DNA from: Voacanga thouarsii
Taxonomy: Eukaryota > Streptophyta > Magnoliopsida > Gentianales > Apocynaceae
Reading direction: 5' to 3'
DNA: 64,000 bases
Assembly (NCBI GenBank): GCA_026120185.1
Contig: JANUWF010001729.1
Coordinates: forward strand, 744,001-808,000
Positions 32,473-44,031 of this stretch are shown one piece after another (position 1 is the first letter of the stretch; each line of letters opens with the position of its first letter). The translations under genes and the position numbers were made by a program. Under the pieces are notes generated by a model. It saw nothing but the letters and a program-made list of their open reading frames with translations. It was not told the origin of the DNA and searched no databases.

Positions 32473-35320
32473 TCAATGTTACCAATACCACCCCCTTCTG
32501 ACTGATCAGACCAGAGGGTTATTTGATCCCGCAGGATTTTCAAAACAAACATTTTTGGGGCAAAATAACATTTTTCAGAATTTGATCCCGTTGACTCACA
32601 AGTCAGATCATAATTCCTATAGGCTACACAAAGCCAATCAATTCATTCTATAGGCATATCAGACCAATAAAATAATTTTTGAGATCAAAATGTCATTTTT
32701 CAAAAGTTAATCTCATCACGAGAGATCATTTTTCAAAACTGCGTCAAAACAGGTTAAGGAGTTCTTTTCATACATCAAAATAAGTTTCCAGGAGTATTCA
32801 GGTCATTTTGCCTATACTTGATCACAAAAATCATTTCCAAGGGCATTCGAGTCATTTTATATATGCCCGATTCCAAAAGACTTTCCGAGGGCATTCAGGC
32901 CATTTTAACCTTACCCAAATTGAAAATTGTTCACAAGAGTTCCAATAAGGAGATTTCAGTCATTTACCAAATACCCAATTCCAAAAGCTTTCATAAAACA
33001 TTCCAATAAGGATATTGGATTATTTTTCAAATACCCAATTTCAAAAAGAACTCATTTTAAGAAATCCAGAATTCTAATCCCAAAAGAGGATTAAATTCAA
33101 AGTTTCCAATCGAATTTTCATAAAATGTTCTAATAAGGGCATTCCAGTCAATTTATAAATATTTGATTCCGAAATTTACCATTTTTCTGAAAATCCCAAG
33201 TATTTAATCCAAAAAGAACTAAATTCACAAAATTCATGCTTTAATAATCTATTAAGGTTTCCAAGTCAATTATGAAGTTCATCTAAGTCCAAAATAGCGC
33301 AACACAATTCTTGCTTAGATAAACCTTAAATATATTTAAGGATTTCTAAAATGGTATAAAACATAGCATTTCATGGAAAAGTGAAGTACACTACCTTTCA
33401 AAAAGTTTTAGAAATCAAAGGGACTTATCTCATGTCCTAACTAAACTTTTCCTATTCACGGCCATTCTTCCCCTGTTTCGACCATTTTCAACGAACCGTT
33501 AGCCGTTTATTGATAAACCTGCACCAAACATTATTTTTCTGGTCAAATCGTGTTTGGCCGAAAAATAGTCGACGTTTAGCTGATGGTTAATGAAAATGTT
33601 CAACTTTCGTTCACGTCATTTTTTCATCGTTTGTTCAATTCTTTAGTTTTTATTTTTCCACATCCTTTCTCCCTTCATGTCCAAGGAATTCACTTCATGC
33701 TTCTCTTTTATTTCATCCAAAATCGCAAAATTAATTATCCTTAAGTTCATCCATTTTCGAACTCATTTTTTTGGAATTTCACTGCTTGACACATGATTCT
33801 GTTTTGCACATAAATTTCAATCCATAACTTCGATTTAGCTCTATGATATACCAAAATGACTGTAAGACTTTTAAATTCAATTTTGTATAGGCCATTTTCA
33901 GAGTCCTAGTTTTTGTGACATGCTACAGGGCAAAAACAGCCCCAGTAGTTTTGCTTCAATTTTACTATTCATGCTTTTCTTTGTTTTCCTTTCACCCTTA
34001 ACGCCTTGGAAACATTAATTTATTCAATTTTACTTCAAATCATCTTTAATTCTTTGATTTTTAGATTCTAATAGTTCACAAGAGTCACACTTATGCAACA
34101 CAAATTCACATTTTTCTTATCAAAATCTACTATAATCCATTTTTCCAACCAAGTAAATTCCATTTTTATTCTACATTAGTCATCATCTCCTCAACCGAAG
34201 ACAATCCTTCAAACTACCACAAATATTTAGTTATTCTTCACACAAAACACCATCCAAAAATTCCTAGGCAGCCAGCACACATATAAGCATATGCAAGGTT
34301 CATATAAAAAGTTCACAAACCCAAGCTTTTGATCCAAAATCAAGACATGAAAATCATGTTAAAATTCATATCCACATAACCATCATTCATCCAACAACAA
34401 CTTTAATTCTAGTAAGATGAGCTTTTTCCTTGTATATAAGACTATTTGAAGTGATTTGCTCCAAGAACTTCTCAAAACTCACATTGAACACTAAGAACAC
34501 ACACTAGCCCTTTTCTCTCTCTTGTTTAATCTCTTTTTCTCTTAGTTTTCTTTCTTCATAGCTACCGAAATTCAGGCTGTATAATAGCCTCTTCTCATCG
34601 CCATTCATCATCCAATCTTGGCCATTCATCTTTCATTTTTGTTAATTGTGTGGTGGATATACATATGTATGTTTCAATGAAAATTTTACACACCAACCAC
34701 CCATTTTTTCCTCAAAAATTTCCCTTCAATTTTCTTGTATGGCTGTCGGTTTCTTGGACAAATTTCATCCATTCAACCACCTTCTCATAGTCTAATCATT
34801 AGCCGATCACAATGCATATGACCTTAATAAAAAAGGGCCTATAAGTGATGTGTTCCAATCACAAAAATACACATCATTCTTTATTTATTTTGTAATTCTT
34901 TAATTCCATGCATCTTGCATGAATCCTTTATGTAACCTCTCTTAAATTGACACATGTCCATGGACTACCAATCACAAAATGCCACACACACCGTTTTTAA
35001 CCGTGATTGCCTATAATAATCAAAATCGGGTCCGAAACAGAAAAATATTTTATTTCACCAATCAACTCCAAAAATTCCACTGAATTCATTAGTAACACTT
35101 AAATTATTCAATTCATTCTCTATTAGGTCAAATTCACGGTCAAAGTCATGGCACAATCTAAATAACGAAAATGCCCCTGGTGACCCGGATAGCATAATTT
35201 ACACCAAAATGTGCGTTTCATCCCACTGATCAGTTCTTCTTATTTATTTAATAATAGTAGCCTTCCAAAGATTTAAGATACAGGTAGAATAAATCTAATA
35301 ATTACATCCAGGGCCCAACA
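32473..35320 (-). repeat. G1 5' LTR, piece 4 (5' start of LTR)
   Basis: 2.85 kb of LTR, ending on the plus strand with GGGCCCAACA so that the minus strand starts TGTTGGGCCC. It contains a degenerate minisatellite at 32785-33150. A GGGGCATTTTCGTT word lies about 150 bp into the LTR, at the place where the G2 LTR has GGGCAAAATGATAAT. No gene is supported. The right border is uncertain because a similar word group recurs at 35330-35395. Confidence 0.65.
32785..33150 (-). repeat. Degenerate minisatellite in the G1 LTR
   Basis: Units begin TTTCCA/GAGGGCATTC and include AGTCATTTT; starts at 32785, 32834, 32882, about 32938, about 33000 and about 33128, so the unit is 48-62 bp with later degeneration. 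Confidence 0.7.
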
Positions 35321-35449
35321 AAATATTATTATACCAAAATATTCGTCTTATTACACCAATCATCTTTTGTTCTGTCCACTGATATAAATTTTCATCCTAT
35401 TATAAGTAGTAGATAATTGAAGATAAAAATGTAGGGGGGGAGGTATTAT
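35321..35449. other. Junction between the G1 LTR and truncated copia A1
   Basis: No recognisable coding sequence. It includes words (ACCAAAATATTCG, TTCTGTCCACTGAT) that echo 35200-35235 of the G1 LTR, so either the LTR is longer than called or there is a local duplication. Confidence 0.4.
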
Positions 35450-36391
35450 AAGATTGGTAACTGCTCATAAAGCTAAGAGCATAGGATACATTAGGCCTAA
35501 TACATATCATAGCATACATAATAGATACAATTTCTGTGACATATGGAATTCTACAAATGTGATCCTTTTCAACTTGTGTCTTGAGAGACATTGACTTTTA
35601 AAGGCTTACCCTATAAGACATGGGTAAGAATCACTTATTGTATTGATCCATGCTAAACCTCTTTAGCACTTTCTTAGTGTATATTGACTGTGAAAGACTG
35701 GGCAACCATTTTTATCCATCTGTATAGATCCTTATTCCAAAAATATAAGATGCTTCTCTAAGATCTTTCATGGAGAACTTCTTAGATAACCAATTTTTCA
35801 CAGACTGAAGAATCGAGACATTATTTCCTATTAGCAATATGTCATTTACATAAAGTAATAGGAAAATGACTGCACTTCCACTAACCTTCTTATATATACA
35901 AGGTTCATCCATATTTTTAATTAAACCAAATTCTTTAATTGTTTCATCAAAATGAATGTTCTAATTCTTAGAAGCTGGCTTAAGTCCATAAATAGATCTT
36001 TACAACTTCCACATTTTTATGCTATCTTTGGGTGTGACACCCTCAGGTTGTATTGTACACACTTCTTCAGTTAGGTTTCCATTTAGGAAAGTTATTTTCA
36101 TATCCATTTGCTAGACCTCATAATCAAAATGGGCGGCAAGTACTACGAGTATCCTTATAGATTTTAGCATGGCAACTGGATAGAAGGTTTCGTCATAGCC
36201 AATACCATATTATTGTCAATAACCTTTAGCAATCAGTTGTGCTTTATAGGTAACTACATTCTCATCCATGTCGGTTTTCTTTTGAAAACCCATTTGCTCC
36301 CAATAGGTTTATTTCTTTCGGGTGGATCAACTAATATCCATACTTGGTTTTTGTACATGGAATTTATTTCTAACTTCATGGCCCCAAGCCA
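35450..36391 (-). pseudogene. A1 reverse transcriptase, C-terminal part
   Basis: Read right to left: FKRK-type start near 36270, DETFYPVAMLKSIRILVVLA, WQMDMKITFLNGNLTEEV, SIYGLKPASKN, MDEPCIYKKVSGSAVIFLLL, then YVNDILLIGNN. The second catalytic motif is YVND, not YVDD (codon AAT at 35844-35846), so polymerase activity would be lost. FSMKDLREASYIFGI and the start of the RNase H-linked region (RIPYVTEIVSIMYAMICIRP) follow, with homology stopping after SYQS at about 35450. Several stops are present. Confidence 0.85.
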
Positions 36392-38353
36392 TGTTCAGAA
36401 ATATGCCCTCTTAGACTAGGTTTCTGATGTAAATATCGAATGTTTTAATAAAACAATTTATTTTCAGAAATTGTTTGTGAATTTATATTTTTGTTTATAC
36501 ATAATTACGTTTGGAAAAGACCCATTGTGTTTAAGTAAGAAGTCTATGTGAATAGATGTCTTTCACAGTAAGGTATGGATCACGGGTTACTTAACACATA
36601 AACGTTCGTTCTTAACCGATTGATGAGAATGAGAATCTCATCATGTCTAGGTTATTATGTTATGAATTTCAAATGGGGAATGGCTTACCTTTAGCTAGTG
36701 AGTAGTCCACTCACTTCATGACATAAGAATATTTCAAATACGTAGAATAGGACCTGTAGTAGTGATTTCTTAAAGTACTATGTGGTAGAAATCTAGACTA
36801 CTACTGCTACAACATGGACTAGTACTCTACGACTTGAGTATAAGTTGGTGGTTTGATGAAGTTGGAAGCATGTACTTTGATATGCTAAAGTTGAGGTTCT
36901 ATCGTAGGACTAATATACTTGAATATTAGGTATGTGTGACTAGTTAGTTAAGACAGACTTGTACAAGATAGTTTCTATACTATATCACTCCTTGTGGTTA
37001 TCTAAATGATCTAAATATCCAGGGCCTTGGGAAACATGACTTGGATGTTTACTTTAGGGTAACTCCCTTGGAAAGTGGAAACACTCCAAGAAGTCGTGGA
37101 TTATTGAGCTAGAAACCTAAGGATGGTAGATGTCATTTAGAGAGGTGTTAGTACACCTCTAAATGCACGGTGATGTATAGAGGGGTATTCTAGTCATTTC
37201 ATCTGTAGGTCGGAGACTTTGCTAACACAGTATTGTCCTTAGGGTCAATATTTCCTTATGGTGATATTAGAAAATATTTAAAATGCAAAACACAGCTATT
37301 TATATGACAGGGGTATTTTGGTCATTTTAATAACCAAGGTGATGTGTCTTTTTGGTCCTCGGAATAGCCCGTAAGTCCTAATTGTTTTTGGGTTGAGGAA
37401 TTAGTCTTAGTTAAAGAGAATTTTATTTTATTCAAAAAGTCTAATTTATTATTAGACTGGAAAAAAATAAATTGAGATAAATTTATTATCTGGTTTAATT
37501 GGTTAATTAATTTTTCAGGGCTAAGATCCAGTTTGAATAATTAGAAAATTAACCTGGGCTTAAACTAGATGGGAATAGGCTTGTTTAATTATTTATTGGA
37601 TTATTTATATAAGCCCAAGAAATAAATAATTAATGTTTAATTATTTTTGGTTCATTTGGGCTCATTAATTATTTATTGGGTTATTTCTACAAGTCCAAAA
37701 AAATAAATAATTAATGTTTATTATTTTTTTCTTTTCGGGTCCAAGAAAAATAATAAATATTACTTTGGCCCAATAGCCTAAGCCACAAGGTTTTTCCAGA
37801 TACGGTTCAAAAGATTTTAAGATTAAGTTAAACTTACTCTGTTGATAACATCCGGGTGTTTGAAATATCATATCCCAGGGGATATTGTTATCAGATATCA
37901 GATACCTTATTTCTAGCTAAAAAAAAACTCACGTCTCTTTTGAAAAAAAAAATCTGTTTTTCCTTCAAGCTCTCTCATGACTCTCTTTCTCTTGTAGTTG
38001 TTCTTGATTTTTGCTAATCAATAGCAAAAGGGTCAAGAACATTGAGACCACTCTCCTCGCCTTTTGTTTCACTAACAAGGATTGAGGCAGTAGAATATTT
38101 TGAGATCTGGAAAGCTTGATGTTCATGCAAACAAGGCGTAGTAGGAGGATAGCGGATTTTCAATCGAAAGCTTCATCAAGCGGAGGAGAAGGAGTTATTC
38201 CTGCGGTCTAGTCAATTTCTTCACAGCCAAAGAGGCTTAAGGCACATAGAGGTATGGATTAAACTCTTCCATTCAGTTGTTATGCTTCGGTTTTTGCCTC
38301 TATTTTTTTTCTCTCCCCTCGCGGCATGCTCCTCTGTTTTTCTTAAACCAACA
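36392..38353 (+). mobile_element. Solo LTR, C-family, in A1 pol
   Basis: Starts TGTTCAGAAATATGCCCTC and ends TTAAACCAACA, flanked by a perfect TSD AGCCA (36387-36391 and 38354-38358). It aligns with the C1 LTR over most of its length (TTAGACTAGGTTTCTGATGT, GATGAGAATGAGAATCTCAT and so on) and keeps the paired AT-rich hairpin. The host reading frame resumes across it (NKWL then GAMKLEINSMYKNQVW). The ORFs at 37665-37871 and 38221-38424 are LTR noise or host pol edges. Confidence 0.95.
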
Positions 38354-38358
38354 AGCCA

Positions 38359-40740
38359 TTTGTTAGATTCTAAACTATTCAGGTCATCCTTGTAAATAGT
38401 AGGATAATCGTCATCTATGAGCAATACGTCATTATAGTCACTTATGAGAAATCCATATCACACAGGTGCTACATGTGTCTTTCTCGGCTTACGAGATTCT
38501 TATGTAGATGAAGGTTCATCTATTTTTCAATAGATGTGGGTTCAAATTGTTGATCTATATTTGTTTGTTTTTCTTAAACTTTAGTAAGTTCAATTTTACT
38601 CCCACTGTCTCCTTTGAGCATGTGCTCATTCTCTAAGAAAACGACAAGCTTCGAAACAAACACTTTGTTTTCAGAATAGAGATAGAAATAATATCTGAAT
38701 AATCTTTCATATATTCAACAAACAAACACTTGTCAGACTTACTTTCAAGTTTATCTGACTGTGACTTTTTAACAAATGTAGGGCAACCCCATATTCTTAT
38801 GTGATATAACTTTGGTCTTTTACTAAAGAATAACTCAATTGGAGTAGTATTAACCATTTTTTATGGAACACTATTTAGTATATCAACAGCAATCTTCAGT
38901 GCATATCCCTAAAATTATTTTGGTAAATCTATAAAAGCTATCATAGTCTGTACCATATCTAGAAGGGTTCGATTCCTCCTCTTAGATACATTATTATGTT
39001 GAGGTGTAGATAGTGGAGCTTATTGAAATAGTATCTCATTATCTCTTAGATAACTTTGAAACTATTGCTTTAAGTATTCACCTCCTCAATCAGATCTTAG
39101 AGTTTTATTACTTTTCCCAAGTTGTTTCTCTATTTCATCCTTGAAATCTTTGAACTTGTCAAATGCTTCTAATTTTCATTTATTAAATATAAATACTCAT
39201 ATCGTGAACAATCATCAATAAAGGTAATAAAATATTGATAATATCCTCTTGCATGTATTGATATTAGGCCGTATACATCAGTATGTATGAGTTTTAATAA
39301 CTCTTTGGCCTTTTCCCCAATTCTAGAAAAGGATGTTTTAGTCATTTTTCCAAATAAATAAGACTTGCAAGTGCTATATGATTTGTTATCAAATGACCCT
39401 AACTCACCAAGCTAGTGTAACTTCAAAACGTGATTCTTATTTATATGGCCTAAATGATAATACCATAAGTAAGATGAGATTGAGTTATCTTTTCTTTGTT
39501 TTTTGTTGTTTATAATAAGAATAGGATTATTCTTATCTAGAACATACAAACCATTTATCAAAGTTGTGGTACCATACTAGACATCATTTAATGAAAAAGA
39601 ACAACCTTTATTTTTGAAAATAAAATGAAAACCATTTATGTCCAAACAAGCAACTAAGATAATATTCTTAAGTAAAACTAATACATAATAACATATTTCA
39701 AGTTCTAAAATCAATCCAAAAGCCAAATGTATATGAGAAGTCCCTATAGCAAGAGCAACAACATTTGCTCTATTTGCAGCACGTAGGTCCACTTCACCCT
39801 TTTCAAGCCTTCTACTATTCTTTAGTCCCTACAAATTATTACATAAATGAGATCTATATTTGGTATCCAATACCCATATCTCATTTTTAAATACAATATT
39901 AATCTCAATCATGAACATGCTAGGAGTGGAAATAGAAGTGTCAATGAGCTTCTCCTTCTTCTTCCTATCCTGGACGGTCTCCAGGTAGACTTTATAGTTG
40001 TACCTCTAATGGCCCATCTTGCTACAATGATGATATAGGCCTTTGATGGCTGCCTCCTTCTTCTTTATGACCTTTTGGCCTTAGTTGGAGCCTTTTTCTT
40101 CTTCTTGTGAACTTTAGAGGAAGATTCTACCATCATGATTGCATTGGATTCCTTCTTCATGGAGAATTCTATAGTATTGAGAAGATTGATTAGCTCGGGT
40201 AGTGTAGTCTCAATCTTGTTCATTTAGCGGTTTGTCAAAAATTGTGAAAACTACTTGGCAAAGATTATAGAATTAAGTCGACACTTAATTCATGATCCAT
40301 TACAAACCCAAGTGACCGAAGCTTCTCAATAAAACCCAACATCTTTAGCCTATGAGTGGCCATAGAAGCACCCTTAACCATCTTAGATCAGAACAATGGT
40401 TTAGAAATCTCATATCTTTCTGTCCTAGCTTACTGATCAAACTGCTCCCTAAAATAGAAAATAATAGAGTAAGTATCGATATGTTAATGCTACTTTTGTA
40501 GCTCAGAGTTCATTGATGCCAGCATGATATAAGATCACTATCCTTTTAGTGTTTCTTATAGACAACATACTCATCAGTAGGAGCATCTTGAGGTGGTGGC
40601 AGAGGAATAGGAGCATCTAGCACACAGGATAATTTTTCCGCCTTGAGAACGATTCTCAAGTTTCTACACTAGTCCAAAAAATTTGATTTGGTAAGCTTAG
40701 TAGTTTATAAGATACTATGTAAATTCACATTGGTCGACAT
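38359..40740 (-). pseudogene. A1 gag, protease, integrase
   Basis: Minus-strand reading from MSTNVNLHSIL (ATG 40740). Gag has a damaged zinc knuckle (YHHCSKMGH, first Cys lost). Protease region: VDLRAANRANVVALAIGT, LELEICYYVLVLLKNII and INGFHFIFKNKGCSFSLND. Pre-integrase motif: YYHLGHINKNHVL and CKSYLFGKMTKTSF. Integrase: HTDVYG and RSD-stop-GGEY keep two Asp, but the catalytic Glu of the SERRNRT motif is Lys (SKRRNRT, codon at 38981-38983). Integrase C-terminal motif: IRIWGCPTFVKKSQSDKLES. Many stops. The reading continues across the solo LTR into the RT. Confidence 0.85.
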
Positions 40741-41889
40741 TATGCAAATAACCTAGATATAAAGATAGAGAAATTAGCAAAATGTATATACACATGATAT
40801 GTAAATAATTAGGTCTTTTATTAAGCATATAATTATCCCACTATTTTACTTAAATCAATAGTCTCCACTATTCATTTGGGAAAGCCCATTGGAAGCTTTC
40901 CTAGTAAACCAATATCCATATTCCTTAAGAATAACATTGGGTCTACCCAACAAACTATTCTTAAGTTCAATGGTAGGTATCCAATATCAATTACATCGAA
41001 TGTAATTACTGGATCATTGGGTGATTAACATCTTTTAATCTTAAAGCCTTTAAACTAGCCCAATCTTGCCTTTAATTTTCTTTATACTTGAGTTAGTCCA
41101 ATCAGGATAAATAAATTAGTTAAACACAACCCATTAATCAGAAATATAAATTTCATAGTTCGAACATATTCGATGTCAAGTAGGCTTGAGTCTGTCCAAC
41201 AACTTGGTCTCGAAAAGGAGCTCTCATTCTTACTATATTAAAGGAAGGTATTATGTTTAATATTAATTGAGGGATTTGTTATATTAGTGGTTTCATACAA
41301 TTGGAATGCATAAATATCAACACATTGATAGTATTGTAATAGGCTCAATTACATAGCTTGGTTATGGACTTTTCCAGATTAGTTTTTTTTAGCCAAGTAA
41401 GAAAGTAATTTTGGTTAAATCTTTGTGTTCATGCATGTTTTTGAGAAGAAAGTCTTACCATCTTCTTACTTCATCTTGATTGCCATCTCCATAAGCTTGA
41501 AAAATAATTTCTAATCCTATCTAATCCAATGTAATCTAATTACATAAATTTTTAATAAAGAAACCTCGAATTACATTCGATGGGAGTTATATGAGAAGAG
41601 AAATTACACAAGAATAATAGAGAAGGTAGGACACATATGCCCTATTTATTCAAAACAATGCGATAAATATGTATGACACAATATTAATTAATCATAATTA
41701 ATTGGTCTAAGTCCAAAACCAAGCCAACATGCCAAAATCATGCTTAAAACACATTAAGCAAAATAAATATACATGAAATATAAATTTTCAAAATCATTAT
41801 TTTGAAAAAAAATAAAATAATTAGTTTTAAAAAAAATTGCAAAGCTATTGGGTCTATTTTGAAGTAGAAAAACTTTTTGTGGATAAAAG

Positions 41890-41930
<41 letters not shown>

Positions 41931-42375
41931 AATAGTACCCCCCCCCCCCCCCGAACTACCTAGAATCCACCTTGGGTAGCCTAGGACTTTCTAGGCCACT
42001 TGGTAGTAGCCTAGGGTGCCTAGGACTTTCTTAGGCCACCTGGCCAATAGGCAAGTTGTTTTAATTTTTTATGTTCTTTTCCTTTTCTTTTTTTTTTTTC
42101 ATTTTTTCAGTTCAATTTTAGAAATAGTTTTCTTGTTAGATTTGGCTTTTGAAAAACATGTTAATCTCTATTAACAATTTCGTGTGATCACAATCACATC
42201 GATTAAAATGAATTTTTCAAAATCAAAATATTTGTGAAAATAGTTTTTCGAACCTAAATATAATTTTGAAACAATTTCAAAATTTCGAATATTTTTGAAA
42301 CAATTTCATAATGTCAAATTTATTTTGAAACAATTTTAAAAAATAATAAAAACCCAAAAAAATATATGAGATGTC
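40741..42375 (-). other. A1 untranslated leader
   Basis: Aligns with the A2 leader (44888-47065), for example around TAATTAGGTCTTT and AATAGTCTCCACTATT. No gene. It contains (AT)n plus a run of 15 C at 41892-41952 and, near the PBS, several GAAACAATTTC words (42265-42345). Confidence 0.75.
41892..41952 (+). repeat. (AT)n followed by poly(C)
   Basis: About 18 AT units, then TTTAAATAGTA, then 15 consecutive C. Confidence 0.95.
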
Positions 42376-42386
42376 TCTGATACCAC
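42376..42386 (-). promoter_or_regulatory. A1 primer binding site (tRNA-Met)
   Basis: Minus strand GTGGTATCAGAG immediately after the LTR end CTAACA. Confidence 0.9.
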
Positions 42387-43317
42387 TGTTAGATTTCAAT
42401 CATGCAAACAAGTTTATAGGCAGCGGAAAAAGAAAAACAAAATCCACTTAAAAGATCACTCCTGTGTAATTAAATGGGTTAGGAGAGAGGAGAAAAATTA
42501 ATTACCTCAAAACACAACTTCTAATTTTTTCCTTTATGCGCAGAACCCTTCGGAAAGATTATCTAAGCACGAGCCACTAAATTCCAAGGATAGAAATTTC
42601 TTTAATATTGATCCGCCTGAGGACGTATTTAAGAACCACCAAAATTTTATTCTTGAAAAATTATATGGCAGCTAGGGTTTTTAATTTTGAGATTTGGACT
42701 GAAGAAGGAATAAGGAAAATAACATCTTTGTATTGCAGTGTGCATCACCTCTATAGTCAGCGTGATCCTTTTTTCTTATAAAAGTCCACCACCTTCTTAA
42801 AGTTTCAGATCACACGTGAAACCCCTTTCATATTTCCTAAACCCTTTTAGGAAAAACCACAAAAATCTGGACAACCAACATAGAAAACATTTCCTCGTAT
42901 GTTTCTTTGCTTTTAGGAAACATTAATAGTTCCTTTTCCATCATGGGCTTCAGAATTTTTTAAATTACAATTTGGCCCTTAAGTTATAATAAGTTTATAA
43001 CTCGAGCACAAGATTTTTAAACAATTACAATTTTACCAAACAAATTATAAAATTTTATAATTAGCCCATAATTATTATTTCTTCTCACAAATTAATCCCA
43101 AACATTATCATATAATATTTTGAGTACCAATTCCTCTATTATGTATGACCTATTAGGTTTTTTGGTCCATTGGTAGTAAAAAATGAATTAATTCTAATCA
43201 TTATAGAATTAATAATCCTTAATAACTTATTAATTCTAATTATGATTAATTTATTAATTCTCTAATTAATAAATTCATATTTAGCAGATCATGAATGAAA
43301 TCTAGCAATACATTATA
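42387..43317 (-). repeat. A1 5' LTR, left piece
   Basis: Plus strand starts TGTTAGATTTCAATCATGC; aligns to A2 47078 onward (TGTTGGATTTCAATCGTGC). Broken at the target TTATA by copia B. Confidence 0.92.
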
Positions 43318-44031
43318 TGTTAGAATCCGAGAACTCCAAAACCATGGAAAACATCCTCGGATTCCTTCATCAGATCCAAGCTAAACAGATTAGGTTAACT
43401 AAAATAGGGTTTCGGACCTCAAATCCTGCTACTGTTCGTCTTGCGAAGTAGATACTGTTTATGAGGTTAATCAGATCACAGGCGCTCCAATTTGCGAACA
43501 CCCTCTATCGGATGCACACAGTGAACTTAGTTTAATCACTTAGGAGTGCTAGCACCTGGGGGTTTTTGAGAGGCCAAAGTTTCTAGTTTTGGAAGCACGA
43601 AATTGTATGAGAGACGACCACAAGAAAAATGGCTAGGGTTTTCTTTTAAAACCATACGACCATCTTAGAGTCCACATCTCATCATATCTTATCATATCTT
43701 ATTTTAAGTTCAAATTAAATTTGAAAAGATATGATAAGATTCTGCCATTATCTCAATAATTTGACTAATTAATTTATCAAGTCAGATTCTTATAATCTAA
43801 ATATCCTCCAAATATGGATGTATTTCCAGATTCATTGTATCTGGATGTTTTTCTAGGCTCGATGAACCTGGGCACATTTCCAGACACATCAAACTTGGTT
43901 GCTAGAAAAATAACCTAATGTGTTCGCTGAATGTGTGACTTTATAGGTTCATTTTAATACTGGTTGTGTACCCAAATCACATTTACATGGCCTACTAGTT
44001 ATAAGCAATTTCTAGCAAAATATTATAACTA
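43318..44031 (-). repeat. B 3' LTR, truncated
   Basis: Matches 50670-51400 from TGTTAGAATC to CAAAATATTATAACTA. Includes a hairpin at 43686-43740. Confidence 0.9.

Larger units (their letters stand above)
6666..35320 (-). mobile_element. Ty3/gypsy element G1 (5' half), hosting nested insertions
   Basis: Read on the minus strand: 5' LTR, tRNA-Met PBS, pre-gag ORF, gag, protease and the first codons towards RT, where the CACTA element interrupts it. RT, RNase H, integrase and the 3' LTR lie outside the window. The 5' LTR occupies 9263-9960, 14261-14451, 23845-24015 and 32473-35320, about 3.9 kb once the three insertions are removed. The join at AGTAC/TCAATGTTAC is supported by the related uninterrupted LTR at 62870-62885, which reads AAGTACTCAACATTAC. 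Protease motifs (DAILGMD, ISELKARKMIRKGC) and the tRNA-Met PBS suggest a chromovirus, perhaps Tekay/Del-like; the lineage is inferred because no RT is available. Confidence 0.85.
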
